64,000 bases of DNA from Desulfoscipio geothermicus DSM 3669 (GCF_900115975.1 NZ_FOYM01000006.1:62001-126000); one strand, 5' to 3'; positions 1-8,705 are shown, counted from the stretch's first letter. A program made the numbers and translations. Notes: generated by a model from the letters alone, not told the origin.

Positions 1-176
1 TTCACGGCGGAAACATCTTCTTTGGCCGGCAATCCTACCTTGCTGGGGTAAGCCTCCCTTCTGCCCGTGCCCACCACCGTTACTTCGCAACCCGCTTCCT
101 TAAAGCGATAGTACGGGTAGATAAACTCGTACTCGTTGTACATTTCTTCCAGCAAAATAGCCACCTTTTTAGCCAT
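1..176 (-). CDS. DJ-1/PfpI family protein (partial, 3' end outside window)
   Basis: The minus strand from 176 reads an ATG-started frame (MAKKVAILLEEMYNEYEF...) that runs off the left edge. The opening beta-strand KVAILLEEMYNEYEFIYPYY followed by a 'GCEVTVVGTG' strand is the usual N-terminus of the DJ-1/PfpI (type 1 glutamine amidotransferase-like) fold. The catalytic cysteine would lie beyond the window, so protease, deglycase or other activity cannot be judged. The start overlaps the end of the upstream deaminase gene by 8 bases (ATGGCTAA), which implies translational coupling and the same transcript. Family assignment rests on about 58 residues only. Confidence 0.7.
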   Translation of the reverse strand, partial: MAKKVAILLEEMYNEYEFIYPYYRFKEAGCEVTVVGTGRREAYPSKVGLPAKEDVSAV

Positions 177-1491
177 TGACTTTGGCCTCCTTTCTGCTTA
201 CCAGTGATTCAGCGGTACGCTGGGCTTCCTCCAGTACCGCGTCCTCGTCCAGCGTCAGAATACGGCGGTTTTCCATAACTACCCGGCCGTCGATAATCAC
301 CGTGTCCACGTCCGACGAAGCCGCGGCATACACCACGTGGGCGTACAGGTCAAACAAAGGGTAAAGGTGCGGTTTATGCATATCCAACAATATTATATCG
401 GCCCGCAGGCCGGGTTTAATGCGGCCAATGGTATCTTCCATGCCCAGCACCCGGGCCCCCTCGGCGGTAGCCATAAGCAGGGCCGTATAGGCCGGCAAAG
501 CTCTGGAATCGCCGGTATGCACTTTTTGCAGCAGCGCGGCGGCCCGGATTTCCTCCAGCATATCCAGATTGTTGTTACTGGCCGCGCCGTCGGTGCCCAG
601 GCCGACTACCGCCCCGGCTTCCAGCAAACGGCTCACCGGGGCCACCCCGCTGGCCAGCTTCATATTGCTCTGGGGATTGTGGGCAATGCCTACCCGGCGC
701 CGGGCCATGATTTCAATATCGTTGTCGTCCAGGTGCACGCAGTGGGCGGCCAGCACGGGCAATTCAAACAGCCCCACTTCCTCCATCAGAGCAACGGGTG
801 ACTTGCCGTACCGCTCATTAATTTCCTTTATTTCATCCAGGGTTTCGGCCAGGTGAATGTGAATTCCCACCCCCAGTTCCTTCGCCGCCTCTATTACCCT
901 TTTCAAATACTCGGGCGGGCAGGTGTAGGGAGCGTGGGGCCCGAACATGGCGGTGACCCGCCCGCCGGCGCCGCCGTGCCACTCTTTGATAAACTCCACA
1001 CTTTCCGAGAAAGCCCGGTCGGCCTTGGGGCCGAAACCGATCATGCCCCGGCTGAGCACGGCCCGCATCCCGGACTCATCCACCGCTTGGGCCACCCGCC
1101 CCATGGCATCGTACATATCGGCGAAGGTGGTGGTGCCCCCGCGAATCATTTCGGCGCAGCACAGCAACGTGCCCCGGTAGATGTCATCCGGCGTCAGGTG
1201 CTCCTCCAGGGGCCAGATTTTTTCTTTCAACCACTGCATCAGGGGCAGGTCGTCGGCATATCCTCTGAGCAGCGTCATGGCCGCGTGGGTGTGGCAGTTA
1301 ATCAAGCCGGGCATGGCCATCATCCGGGGACAGTCCAACACCCGGTCCGGTACAAAATCCTCCGGCGTGGAACCGGCCGGCCCCACGTGGGATATTTCAT
1401 TATCCTGCACCGCAATTTCCCCGTTGCGGATAATCTCCCCTTCGCCATCCATAGTTAAAACAGCCATACATTTAATCAGCAGCTTCGACAT
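169..1491 (-). CDS. mtaD: 5-methylthioadenosine/S-adenosylhomocysteine deaminase
   Basis: Amidohydrolase-superfamily zinc enzyme, 440 residues, the normal length for MtaD/TrzN-like deaminases. It deaminates methylthioadenosine, S-adenosylhomocysteine or 5'-deoxyadenosine to the inosine forms in the cytoplasm. Visible motifs in order: metal-binding HTH (H67, H69) after 'MPGLINC', 'HIHLAET' near residue 214, 'AAHCVHLDDND' near 250, and the C-terminal aspartate in 'GLGTDGAASNNN' near 300. The ATG at 1491 has GGAGG five bases upstream. It lies downstream of the aldolase with its own candidate promoter and overlaps the PfpI gene. Neighbouring mtnP, mtnA and ahcY support a role in clearing SAM by-products. 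The precise substrate cannot be read from sequence. Confidence 0.9.
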   Translation of the reverse strand: MSKLLIKCMAVLTMDGEGEIIRNGEIAVQDNEISHVGPAGSTPEDFVPDRVLDCPRMMAMPGLINCHTHAAMTLLRGYADDLPLMQWLKEKIWPLEEHLTPDDIYRGTLLCCAEMIRGGTTTFADMYDAMGRVAQAVDESGMRAVLSRGMIGFGPKADRAFSESVEFIKEWHGGAGGRVTAMFGPHAPYTCPPEYLKRVIEAAKELGVGIHIHLAETLDEIKEINERYGKSPVALMEEVGLFELPVLAAHCVHLDDNDIEIMARRRVGIAHNPQSNMKLASGVAPVSRLLEAGAVVGLGTDGAASNNNLDMLEEIRAAALLQKVHTGDSRALPAYTALLMATAEGARVLGMEDTIGRIKPGLRADIILLDMHKPHLYPLFDLYAHVVYAAASSDVDTVIIDGRVVMENRRILTLDEDAVLEEAQRTAESLVSRKEAKVNG

Positions 1492-1546
1492 AACACCCTC
1501 CTTTTACGGGGTCAGACTTAAACTTATTTAAACTAACTGCAATATT

Positions 1547-1575
1547 AATATATTCCAATAAACAACAAACAGCAA
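1547..1575 (-). promoter_or_regulatory. Candidate sigma-A promoter of mtaD
   Basis: Minus strand shows TTGCTG (1570-1575), a 17-base spacer and TATATT (1547-1552), followed by about 50 bases to the mtaD start. It lies in the 120-base gap between the aldolase and mtaD, so mtaD can be transcribed apart from the upstream genes. Consensus match by eye only. Confidence 0.45.
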
Positions 1576-1611
1576 CTACAACCATTTTTTGTCTTGCGCC
1601 GGGCCGGCTCT

Positions 1612-2274
1612 CTATCCTTGTCGGGGCTGGCCGTAAGCGGTCAAATATGCATCCCGGAGGGCTACCACCTCACCGGGGGGAATAATCGCCGCCCGGCCCA
1701 GCAATTCCGCCAAAGTATAAACCCGGGCCGCCTTTTCCACCACCTGACAGACTGTAAACGCCTCTTCCACAGTACGCCCAATACCCACCAGACCGTGGTT
1801 GGCCAGCAGCACGGCGTTGTTTTGACCCAGCGCTTCCACCGCCACGGCGGCCAGGTTGCTCGTGCCCGCCCGCGCATAACGGGCCACCGGCACTTCGTCG
1901 CCCGCCAATTGCACCTGGTCCTCCAGGATGGGCGGCAGCGGTTTACCGGCCACCGCCAGCGCGCTGGCGTAGACGCTATGCGTATGCACTATCGCGCCCG
2001 CATCGGGGCGGGCGTTGTACACCGCCAGGTGCAATTTCAACTCCGTGGACGGCCGGCGCTCGCCCTCTATCACGCGGCCCCCGCCGTCCACCACCACCAG
2101 GTCCGTCTTGGACATGGCATCGTATGGAATGCCGCTGGGGGTTACCACGAAAATATGTTCACCGGGCACCCGGGCCGTTATGTTGCCCCAGGTGCCCGCC
2201 ACCAAACCGGAGCCGGCCATGCGCAATCCTGTCTTTAAAACCTGCTCTTTTACTTTTTCCGCTGTCACCGACAT
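1612..2274 (-). CDS. Class II aldolase/adducin family protein (probable DHAP-shunt aldolase)
   Basis: 220-residue zinc aldolase of the L-fuculose-phosphate aldolase/MtnB superfamily. The catalytic glutamate (E78, in 'RPSTELKLH') and metal histidines H97, H99 (HTH) and H160 (ANHG) are all present. Family members cleave sugar-1-phosphates to DHAP plus an aldehyde, whereas the related MtnB dehydrates methylthioribulose-1-phosphate. The gene sits in a cluster with mtnP and mtnA, which make 5-(methylthio)ribulose-1-P or 5-deoxyribulose-1-P. No MtnK, W, X, C or D gene is nearby, so the aldolase role (DHAP plus methylthioacetaldehyde or acetaldehyde) fits better than MtnB. That choice is inference. 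The start at 2274 has only a weak, distant GGGAG. Confidence 0.8.
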   Translation of the reverse strand: MSVTAEKVKEQVLKTGLRMAGSGLVAGTWGNITARVPGEHIFVVTPSGIPYDAMSKTDLVVVDGGGRVIEGERRPSTELKLHLAVYNARPDAGAIVHTHSVYASALAVAGKPLPPILEDQVQLAGDEVPVARYARAGTSNLAAVAVEALGQNNAVLLANHGLVGIGRTVEEAFTVCQVVEKAARVYTLAELLGRAAIIPPGEVVALRDAYLTAYGQPRQG

Positions 2275-2295
2275 AGCTGTTCCGCTCCCGTACTG

Positions 2296-3549
2296 TTACT
2301 CAAACTGCCATTCATTGATATACTTGACCTGTTCTTCCGAAAGCCGGTCTATTTCTATACCCAGTGATTTTAATTTTAACTCGGCCACCCGCGCATCCAG
2401 TTCGGGCGGTACGTTGTACACTTTCTTTTCCAGTTCTTTACCGCGCTGCACAATGTACAACGCTGACAGGGCCTGCAGGGCAAAGGACATGTCCATTATT
2501 TCCGCGGGGTGCCCGTCACCGGCCGCCAGGTTCACCAGCCTGCCTTCAGCCAGCAGGTACAGGCGACGACCATCGGGAAGCATGAATTCCTCAATGTTTT
2601 TACGCACGGTACGCCGGGAAACGGAAACCCGCTCCAGTTCCGGTATGTTGATCTCGACGTCGAAGTGACCGGCGTTGGCCAGGACGGCCCCGTCCTTCAT
2701 CCGCCGGAAATGCCCGGCGCGCAGCAAATCCCGGCATCCGGTGACGGTAATGAAAATATCGCCCTCGGCGGCGGCCTGCTCGCTCTTCATAACCCGGAAA
2801 CCGTCCATATAAGCTTCAATGGCCTTAACGGGATCCACCTCACAAATAATCACATCGGCCCCCAGGCCCTTGGCCCGCATGGCCACCCCTTTGCCGCACC
2901 AGCCGTACCCGAAAACCACCACGGTTTTACCCGCCGTAACCAGGTTGGTGGTACGCAGTATCCCGGCCCAGGCGGACTCCCCCGTACCGTACCGGTTGTC
3001 GAATAGATGCTTGCAGCGGGCATCGTTGACAGAAATCATGGGAAACAACAACTGCCCGGCCCGCTCCAGGGCACGCAGGCGCAGCACCCCGGTGGTGGTT
3101 TCTTCGGCACCGCCCAGCACCTCCCCGGCCTGTTCCCGCAGGTCGGTATGCAGCAAGTGCACCAAATCTCCTCCGTCGTCTATCACTACATGGGGACGGT
3201 TGGCCAGCACCAGGCGCAGGTGCCGGTCGTATTCTTCGGCGGTGGCGTCATACCAGGCGTAAACCTTGATCCCTGCATGGGCCAGGGCGGCAGCCACATC
3301 GTCCTGGGTGGAAAGAGGGTTGGAACCCGTAATGGCCACATCGCCCCCCCCGGCCCGGAGCACTTCGGCCAGGTAAGCGGTTTTGGCTTCCAGGTGAATG
3401 CTCAGAGCCACCCTGATCCCCCGGAACGGCTTCTCTCTTTCAAATTCCGCGCGGATTACGTTTAGCACGGGCATGTGGGCCCGTACCCAGTCTATTTTAA
3501 GCCTGCCCTGTTCGTGCAGGTTGATGTCCCGGATTACATAGTCGGACAA
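2296..3549 (-). CDS. ahcY: Adenosylhomocysteinase (or S-inosylhomocysteine hydrolase)
   Basis: NAD-dependent S-adenosylhomocysteine hydrolase, about 417 residues from a TTG start at 3549. That start has AAAGGAG eight bases upstream, whereas the in-frame ATG at 3582 has no ribosome site. Motifs: substrate loop 'TGSNPLSTQDD', 'IDDGGD', Rossmann GYGWCGKG near residue 215, 'NAGHFDVEI' and 'LQALSALYIV'. It cleaves SAH to homocysteine and adenosine in the SAM cycle. The C-terminus ends '..QVKYINEWQFE' and lacks the extended Lys-Tyr tail of the common bacterial/eukaryal enzyme, resembling the shorter archaeal/Thermotoga type, some of which act on S-inosylhomocysteine. The adjacent deaminase makes that route plausible, but it is not shown. 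Confidence 0.92.
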   Translation of the reverse strand: MSDYVIRDINLHEQGRLKIDWVRAHMPVLNVIRAEFEREKPFRGIRVALSIHLEAKTAYLAEVLRAGGGDVAITGSNPLSTQDDVAAALAHAGIKVYAWYDATAEEYDRHLRLVLANRPHVVIDDGGDLVHLLHTDLREQAGEVLGGAEETTTGVLRLRALERAGQLLFPMISVNDARCKHLFDNRYGTGESAWAGILRTTNLVTAGKTVVVFGYGWCGKGVAMRAKGLGADVIICEVDPVKAIEAYMDGFRVMKSEQAAAEGDIFITVTGCRDLLRAGHFRRMKDGAVLANAGHFDVEINIPELERVSVSRRTVRKNIEEFMLPDGRRLYLLAEGRLVNLAAGDGHPAEIMDMSFALQALSALYIVQRGKELEKKVYNVPPELDARVAELKLKSLGIEIDRLSEEQVKYINEWQFE

Positions 3550-3603
3550 GAGATCAACTCCTTTAATTTGTGTTTCCGCCATAAGAGCATTATTTATACA
3601 GGG

Positions 3604-3716
3604 CCGGTTGTTCTCACAACCACGTTGCGCGCATTATACAGGACCGCCGGAGCCGGTCCGAGGCAAGCTAAATTCCCGTCGGCGCGTAGATTCTGAACGC
3701 AGCGGAGAACAACCGG
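3604..3716 (-). promoter_or_regulatory. Structured intergenic leader between mtnA and ahcY
   Basis: The 160-base gap holds a 12-base perfect inverted repeat, CCGGTTGTTCTC at 3604-3615 and GAGAACAACCGG at 3705-3716. A smaller GC hairpin (about 3641-3659) lies inside it, as does a TGTATAAT-like -10 on the minus strand. It could be an attenuator, an RNA processing site or an internal promoter for ahcY. I found no conserved SAM or SAH riboswitch core. Confidence 0.4.
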
Positions 3717-3742
3717 GACCCTACTTTTTGCGTGACCATTCT

Positions 3743-4780
3743 TTATTCCTTCCCCGCCAGCGCGGCCAGCGAATCGATATAAGGCGGGCGGGCCACGCCC
3801 CGGTCGGTGATGATGGCGGTGACCAGGCGGGCCGGGGTGACGTCGAACGCCGGGTTCCAGACTTTAACCCCCTCCGGGGCCACCCTTTTACCGGCAATGT
3901 GCGTAACTTCCTGCTCGTCCCGCGTTTCTATGGGAATATCCCGGCCGCTTGCGATATTAAAATCAATGGTGGACATGGGCGCGGCCACGTAAAAGGGAAT
4001 GTTGTGTTCCCGGGCCAGCACCGCCACACCGTATGTACCGATTTTATTGGCCACGTCGCCGTTGGCGGCAATGCGGTCGGCCCCCACGATAACCAGGTCC
4101 ACTTTGCCCTGCGCCATTAAATACCCGGCCATATTGTCCGTTAATAACGTAACCGGTATATTCTCCTGCAGCATTTCCCAGGTGGTCAGGCGGGCACCCT
4201 GCAGCAGCGGCCTGGTTTCATCGGCATAAACGTGCACATTTTTTCCGGCTTTGTGTGCCGCCCGGATGACCCCCAGGGCAGTGCCCAGACCCGCCGTGGC
4301 CAGGGCTCCGGCGTTGCAGTGCGTCAATACGGCGGCATTGTCGGGAAACAGGGTTTGCCCGAATTCGCCCATCCGCCGGTTGCTTTCCAGGTCTTCGCGA
4401 TAAATGGCGTGGGCTTCTTCCAGTAGCGCTTTCTTGAGGTCGTTGATATTATCGTTTGTGTTCCCCCGCAGCGTCTCCAGCATCCGGTCCAGGGCCCACT
4501 GCAAATTTACCGCGGTGGGCCTGGTGGCGGCCAGATCGCCGGCGATTTTCTCCACGGCGGTGATAAATACTTCCCTGCTTGCGGCCTGCACGGCATTAGC
4601 CCCCAGGGCCAGTCCGTAAGCGGCAGCGGCGCCGATGGCCGGCGCGCCCCGCACGCTCAGCCGGCGTATGGCGTCACAGACGGTTTCATAGTGCTCGCAT
4701 TTGATATATTCCGCAGTTTCCGGCAGCAACGTCTGATCCAGAATCTCCAGTCGCCCGTCAACCCAGCGCATTGTTTCCAT
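3743..4780 (-). CDS. mtnA: S-methyl-5-thioribose-1-phosphate isomerase
   Basis: eIF2B-related isomerase, about 345 residues, converting 5-methylthioribose-1-phosphate (and probably 5-deoxyribose-1-phosphate) to the ribulose-1-phosphate. Family hallmarks: N-terminal 'METMRWVDGRLEILDQTLLP', 'RGAPAIGAAAAYG' (phosphate-binding region), 'THCNAGALATAG' with the catalytic cysteine, and 'VGADRIAANGDVANKIGT' with the catalytic aspartate. I take the start at 4780 because AAAGGATG lies about seven bases upstream; ATGs at 4807 and 4789 lie too far from or inside that site. It acts directly after MtnP and before the aldolase. Confidence 0.92.
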   Translation of the reverse strand: METMRWVDGRLEILDQTLLPETAEYIKCEHYETVCDAIRRLSVRGAPAIGAAAAYGLALGANAVQAASREVFITAVEKIAGDLAATRPTAVNLQWALDRMLETLRGNTNDNINDLKKALLEEAHAIYREDLESNRRMGEFGQTLFPDNAAVLTHCNAGALATAGLGTALGVIRAAHKAGKNVHVYADETRPLLQGARLTTWEMLQENIPVTLLTDNMAGYLMAQGKVDLVIVGADRIAANGDVANKIGTYGVAVLAREHNIPFYVAAPMSTIDFNIASGRDIPIETRDEQEVTHIAGKRVAPEGVKVWNPAFDVTPARLVTAIITDRGVARPPYIDSLAALAGKE

Positions 4781-4845
4781 TTGCGACATCCTTTCAACAG
4801 CTTTCATCTTTCAACAAAACTACGATTCAACACCCGGCACCGGAG

Positions 4846-5631
4846 TTATTTCACCGCGGACGGGTCCTGGGGATGCCGGTGGCACGGGCAGTCCGCATCC
4901 TCATCAAGAGCGGCAATGGCCTCCATCACCAGTTTTCGCAGGTTGTGCACATTTTCGTCCATGATATCCACCACTTCCTGGTGCGACAGCCGGTCCGGGG
5001 AAATTCCCGCGGCAAAATTGGTGACCATGGCAATGGTGGCGTAGCATATTTCCGCCTCCCGGGCCAACACCACCTCGGGCACGCTGGTCATACCCACCAG
5101 GTCCCCGCCCAGCTGGCTGAACATGCGAATTTCCGCCGGCGTTTCAAACCGGGGCCCTTCAGTACAAACATATGTGCCGGTTTTATGATAGGGCAGCCCG
5201 TGCTTTTGCGCCGCCTCTTGCAGCACCCGGCGCAGTCTGGGACAATAGGGATCGGTCATATCCAGGTGAATGACCCCTTCTTCCAGGAATGTTTGCGGCC
5301 TGGACTTGGTGAAATCCAGAAACTGGTCCACAAAAACAAAATTTTTGGGCTTCATGTCGGAATTCAAAGAACCCACCGCTGCGGTGGCAAATATGTTTTT
5401 GACCCCCAGCATATGCAATCCGTAAACGTTGGCCCGATAATTAATCAGGTGCGGCGGTACGGAATGGTCCTCGCCGTGCCGGGCCATAAAGGCCACCCGT
5501 TTACCCTGGTAACCGCCCACCTTTACCTTTACCAAGCCAAAGGGTGTATCCACCTTTTCCTCGGTGATATCCGTGAGAATATTGGGGTCGTAAACCCCGG
5601 TACCGCCGATAATGGCAATGCGTACAGTCAT
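4846..5631 (-). CDS. mtnP: S-methyl-5'-thioadenosine phosphorylase family protein
   Basis: Purine nucleoside phosphorylase-superfamily enzyme, 261 residues from the ATG at 5631 (CGGAGGT seven bases upstream); an earlier in-frame ATG at 5673 has no ribosome site. It phosphorolyses MTA (or 5'-deoxyadenosine/inosine derivatives) to the base and a 5-substituted ribose-1-phosphate. Motifs: 'AIIGGTGVYDP' phosphate loop, 'FMARHGEDHSVPPH', 'ATAAVGSLN', 'CTEGPRFETPAEIRMF' and 'VGMTSVPEVVLARE'. The C-terminal 'DCPCHRHPQD' is cysteine/histidine-rich. It is first in the salvage cluster. After upstream deamination by MtaD, inosine-type substrates are also possible, as known for some family members. Confidence 0.9.
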   Translation of the reverse strand: MTVRIAIIGGTGVYDPNILTDITEEKVDTPFGLVKVKVGGYQGKRVAFMARHGEDHSVPPHLINYRANVYGLHMLGVKNIFATAAVGSLNSDMKPKNFVFVDQFLDFTKSRPQTFLEEGVIHLDMTDPYCPRLRRVLQEAAQKHGLPYHKTGTYVCTEGPRFETPAEIRMFSQLGGDLVGMTSVPEVVLAREAEICYATIAMVTNFAAGISPDRLSHQEVVDIMDENVHNLRKLVMEAIAALDEDADCPCHRHPQDPSAVK

Positions 5632-5649
5632 GACAAACCTCCGTTTTTT

Positions 5650-5675
5650 TAATGTTAGCATAACGTTTAACATTA
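5650..5675. promoter_or_regulatory. Palindromic candidate operator upstream of mtnP
   Basis: TAATGTTA (5650-5657) and TAACATTA (5668-5675) form a perfect 8-base inverted repeat with a 10-base centre, just upstream of the mtnP ribosome site. On the minus strand a sigma-H-like AAAGGAAAA / CGCGAAT pair (11-base spacer, one mismatch) lies immediately upstream. Either a repressor site near the transcription start or an RNA hairpin. Regulator unknown. Confidence 0.35.
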
Positions 5676-5756
5676 CCTACTATTCGCGTTTTTTCCATGT
5701 TTTCCTTTCACAAGAAAAAGGGGACAGGCACCTTTTTCGCATATACTTTCCTTAAC

Positions 5757-5787
5757 AACAAGAAAAGCGAGTATGCTTCACTCGCTT
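5757..5787 (-). terminator. Intrinsic terminator of the rnc-ftsY transcript
   Basis: Just after the FtsY stop, AAGCGAGT/ACTCGCTT (5765-5787) forms an 8-base stem followed on the minus strand by a T-rich tract (TTCTTGTTG). It separates ftsY from the mtnP cluster. A REP-like GGGGACAGGCACC string lies at about 5718-5730. Confidence 0.65.
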
Positions 5788-6727
5788 ATACCACCTGTTC
5801 CTCGGCCCGGCTTTCCCGGTCAAACAGGGCCTCCACAAATTCCTTGGCATCAAAGGGACGCAGATCGTCCATCCCCTCGCCTATACCGATCATTTTAATG
5901 GGGATCTCCAAACCCTGCTTGACGGCTATGATTACCCCGCCCTTGGCGGTGCCGTCCAACTTGGTCAGGGCCACGCCGGTAACCCCCACGGCCTCATTAA
6001 AGAGCCTGGCCTGGTTGATGGCGTTCTGCCCGGTGGTCGCATCCAGCACCAACAGCACTTCATGCGGAGCGCCCGGCATTTCCCGGCCCAGCACCCGGTG
6101 CACCTTTTTCAATTCCTCCATCAGGTTGCTCTTGGTATGCAGCCTGCCCGCGGTATCCACGATAACCACATCCGCTTTCCGGGCCCTGGCGGCCTGCAGC
6201 GAATCATAGGCCACGGCAGCCGGGTCGGATCCCTCGGAGTGTTTAATTACCGGCACCCCCACCCGGTTGCCCCAAATTTCCAGCTGGTCAATGGCTGCCG
6301 CCCGGAAGGTGTCGGCAGCGCTTAAAAGCACGCTTTTCCCATTTTCCTTGAAATAGTGCGCCAGCTTCCCGATGGTGGTGGTTTTACCCACGCCGTTCAC
6401 CCCCACCACCATAATTACGGCCGGTTTATCGGCATCAACATTCAGAGAAGGAGTTTCTTCGCCAAGTATGGCCTGTATTTGTTCTTTCAGCAAGGCCCGC
6501 AATTCCTCCGCATCGCTGATGTGGCGTTTTTTAACCTCGCTGCGCAGGTTCTCCACCATCTCCACCGCGGCATCAATGCCTACATCAGCCTGGATAAGCG
6601 CTTCTTCCAATTCTTCGTACAGATCTTCGTCGATTGCTTTGCGGCCCGTCACAATCTGGTCGATTTTTTCCACAAAATTTTTCCGTGTTTTAATCAGGCT
6701 TTCCTTCAGCTTACCGAAAAACCCCAT
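5786..6727 (-). CDS. ftsY: Signal recognition particle receptor FtsY
   Basis: SRP-family GTPase, 313 residues, docking ribosome-nascent chain complexes to the membrane through SRP54 (Ffh). N-domain helices occupy roughly residues 1-95, then the NG GTPase core: G1 '[17 protein letters not shown]', '[11 protein letters not shown]', G3 '[20 protein letters not shown]', '[10 protein letters not shown]' and '[12 protein letters not shown]'. It lacks a long acidic A-domain, as usual for Firmicutes. GGGAGGT precedes the ATG at 6727. It follows rnc by 15 bases and ends at a terminator. Confidence 0.97.
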   Translation of the reverse strand: MGFFGKLKESLIKTRKNFVEKIDQIVTGRKAIDEDLYEELEEALIQADVGIDAAVEMVENLRSEVKKRHISDAEELRALLKEQIQAILGEETPSLNVDADKPAVIMVVGVNGVGKTTTIGKLAHYFKENGKSVLLSAADTFRAAAIDQLEIWGNRVGVPVIKHSEGSDPAAVAYDSLQAARARKADVVIVDTAGRLHTKSNLMEELKKVHRVLGREMPGAPHEVLLVLDATTGQNAINQARLFNEAVGVTGVALTKLDGTAKGGVIIAVKQGLEIPIKMIGIGEGMDDLRPFDAKEFVEALFDRESRAEEQVV

Positions 6728-6742
6728 GGTTTACCTCCCGGA

Positions 6743-7450
6743 TTAGTCGCTCTGCAGGTACTTTTCCAGCGCCATTTTGGCTGCCTGCTGCTCGGCTTCC
6801 TTTTTTGATTTGCCCCGGCCCCAGCCCATTTTCTTACCCCGGTGTTCCACCGCGGCAGTAAACACTTTATCGTGATCAGGGCCTGCCTCATTTATAATAT
6901 GGTAATGAATGGGGTCGGTGGATTTGCGCTGCAGTACCTCCTGCAGGTCGGTCTTGTAATCGCGGGCCGTTTGGCCCGTTTTAATTTTCTCTAAAATGCC
7001 GGCCAATTCCTGCAAGGCCACCCGGCGCGCCTCTTCCAGCCCCGCGTCCAAATAAACCGAGCCCAGCAGGGCTTCGAAGGCATCCGCTAAAAGGGAGGGC
7101 CTGTCCCTCCCGCCGGACCGCTCTTCGCCGCGCCCCATTAGCAAATACCGGCCCAGTTCCAAGCGGCGGGCCACCAGGGCCAAAGAAGGCTCGCACACCG
7201 TCAGGGCGCGCATTTTGGTCAGCTCGCCTTCGGTTTTTTCCGGGAAAGAATGATAGAAATAGTCGCTGATAACCAGCTCCAGCACGGCGTCACCCAGGTA
7301 CTCCAGGCGCTCGTTGTTATAATGTTCCCGCCCCTTGTTTTCATATGTATAGGAGCTGTGCACCAGCGCCTGGCGCAACAATTCCGGGTTGCGCCAGGTG
7401 TAATGCAGCCGCTTTTGCAGTTCGGTCAGCCCGTTCTCAAACCGCTCCAT
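6743..7450 (-). CDS. rnc: Ribonuclease III
   Basis: Double-strand-specific endoribonuclease, about 235 residues, processing rRNA precursors. The RNase III signature 'NNERLEYLGDAVLELV' and the second acidic site 'ADAFEALLGSVYLDAG' are intact. A C-terminal dsRNA-binding domain (about residues 155-230) ends 'KSKKEAEQQAAKMALEKYL'. I start at the ATG at 7450, with AAAGGA upstream; the longer frame would run into fabF. It sits between fabF and ftsY, the common order in clostridia and bacilli. Confidence 0.96.
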   Translation of the reverse strand: MERFENGLTELQKRLHYTWRNPELLRQALVHSSYTYENKGREHYNNERLEYLGDAVLELVISDYFYHSFPEKTEGELTKMRALTVCEPSLALVARRLELGRYLLMGRGEERSGGRDRPSLLADAFEALLGSVYLDAGLEEARRVALQELAGILEKIKTGQTARDYKTDLQEVLQRKSTDPIHYHIINEAGPDHDKVFTAAVEHRGKKMGWGRGKSKKEAEQQAAKMALEKYLQSD

Positions 7451-7454
7451 ATCA

Positions 7455-8705
7455 TTAATTCCTTTCTCTGACAAACCTCTCAAAGACCAGCGTGGCATTG
7501 TGGCCGCCAAAGCCGAAGGAGTTGGTCAGCGCCACTTTGACATCGGCCCGGCGTGCCACGTTTGGCACGTAGTCCAGGTCGCACTCCGGGTCCGGCGTAT
7601 CCAGGTTGATGGTGGGCGGAATCTCCCCCCGGTCAATGGCCAGTACGCAAACCGCCGCCTCCAGGCCTCCGGCCGCTCCCAGCAGGTGTCCCGTCATGGA
7701 CTTGGTCGAACTGACCGCCAGGCGGGCAGCGTGCTCCCCGAAAACTTCCTTGATGGCCAGGGTTTCCAGCTTGTCGCCCAGTGGGGTGGAGGTCCCGTGC
7801 GCATTGATGTAATCCGCGTCCTGCGGCGCAAGGCCGGCGTCCTCCAGGGCCAACCGCATGGACAGGGCCGCCCCCGCGCCTTCCGGGTCCGGGGCGGTGA
7901 TGTGATAAGCATCGCAGGAGGCGCCGTAACCCGTTATTTCGGCCAGGATATTGGCTCCCCGGGCCAGGGCGTGTTCCATTTCCTCCAGGATAAGTATTAC
8001 CGCGCCTTCCCCGATGATAAAACCGTCACGCCCGGCGTCAAAGGGGCGGCTGGCACCGGCCGGATTGTCATTACGGGTAGATAACGCCTTCATTGAACAA
8101 AAACCGGCCACGGCCAGCGGCGTAACGGGCGCCTCGGTGCCGCCGGTGATCATCACATCGGCCTGCCCGCGCTGAATCAACCTGAAAGCGTCCCCCACAG
8201 CGTTGGAACTGGAGGCACAGGCGCTGGTAGTGGTCACATTGCAGCCGCGCAGGCCAAAGTTGATGGCCACCCGCCCGGCGCCCATATTGGAAATCATCAT
8301 CGGTATAAAAAGCGGGCTCACCCGGCCCGGCCCGCGCTCCATCAGCACCCTGTGCTGGTCCTCCAGCGTTTCCAGGCCGCCCACCCCGGAACCCAGGATA
8401 ACGCCCGCCCGCTCCCGGTTGATTTTAGTCATATCCAGGGCGGCATTTTCCACTGCCATGGTCGTGGCGGCCACCGCGTAATGGGTAAACCGGTCCATCC
8501 GGCGAGCCTCTTTGCGGTCTATAAAGTCAGTGGGATTAAAATTCTTTACCTCTGCCGCTATTTTACTGCTGTATCCTTCGGTGTCAAACCGGGTTATCGG
8601 CCCCACCCCGCTGACCCCGCCGGTGAGATTGCGCCAGAACTCTTCCAGGCTGTTCCCCACCGGGGTTACGACGCCGATACCGGTTACTACAACTCTTTTT
8701 AACAA
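7455..8705 (-). CDS. fabF: 3-oxoacyl-[ACP] synthase II
   Basis: Condensing enzyme of fatty-acid elongation, 416 residues. The thiolase-fold Cys-His-His triad is visible: C163 in '[12 protein letters not shown]', H303 in '[11 protein letters not shown]' and H340 in '[14 protein letters not shown]'. It adds malonyl-ACP to acyl-ACP in the cytoplasm. Initiation is at TTG 8705 with GGGAGG nine bases upstream. It follows acpP across an intrinsic terminator, so its level can differ from acpP. It is the last fab gene before rnc. Confidence 0.97.
   Translation of the reverse strand: MLKRVVVTGIGVVTPVGNSLEEFWRNLTGGVSGVGPITRFDTEGYSSKIAAEVKNFNPTDFIDRKEARRMDRFTHYAVAATTMAVENAALDMTKINRERAGVILGSGVGGLETLEDQHRVLMERGPGRVSPLFIPMMISNMGAGRVAINFGLRGCNVTTTSACASSSNAVGDAFRLIQRGQADVMITGGTEAPVTPLAVAGFCSMKALSTRNDNPAGASRPFDAGRDGFIIGEGAVILILEEMEHALARGANILAEITGYGASCDAYHITAPDPEGAGAALSMRLALEDAGLAPQDADYINAHGTSTPLGDKLETLAIKEVFGEHAARLAVSSTKSMTGHLLGAAGGLEAAVCVLAIDRGEIPPTINLDTPDPECDLDYVPNVARRADVKVALTNSFGFGGHNATLVFERFVRERN

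Noticed and set aside
2509-3465. Long plus-strand open frames opposite ahcY, mtaD, fabF, cydC and others
   Set aside because: They lie antisense to clear genes, have proline/arginine/glycine-rich translations and no ribosome sites. They result from GC-rich third positions of the real genes.
3583-3742. SAM or SAH riboswitch before ahcY
   Set aside because: The conserved cores of these classes are not visible; only an inverted repeat is supported.
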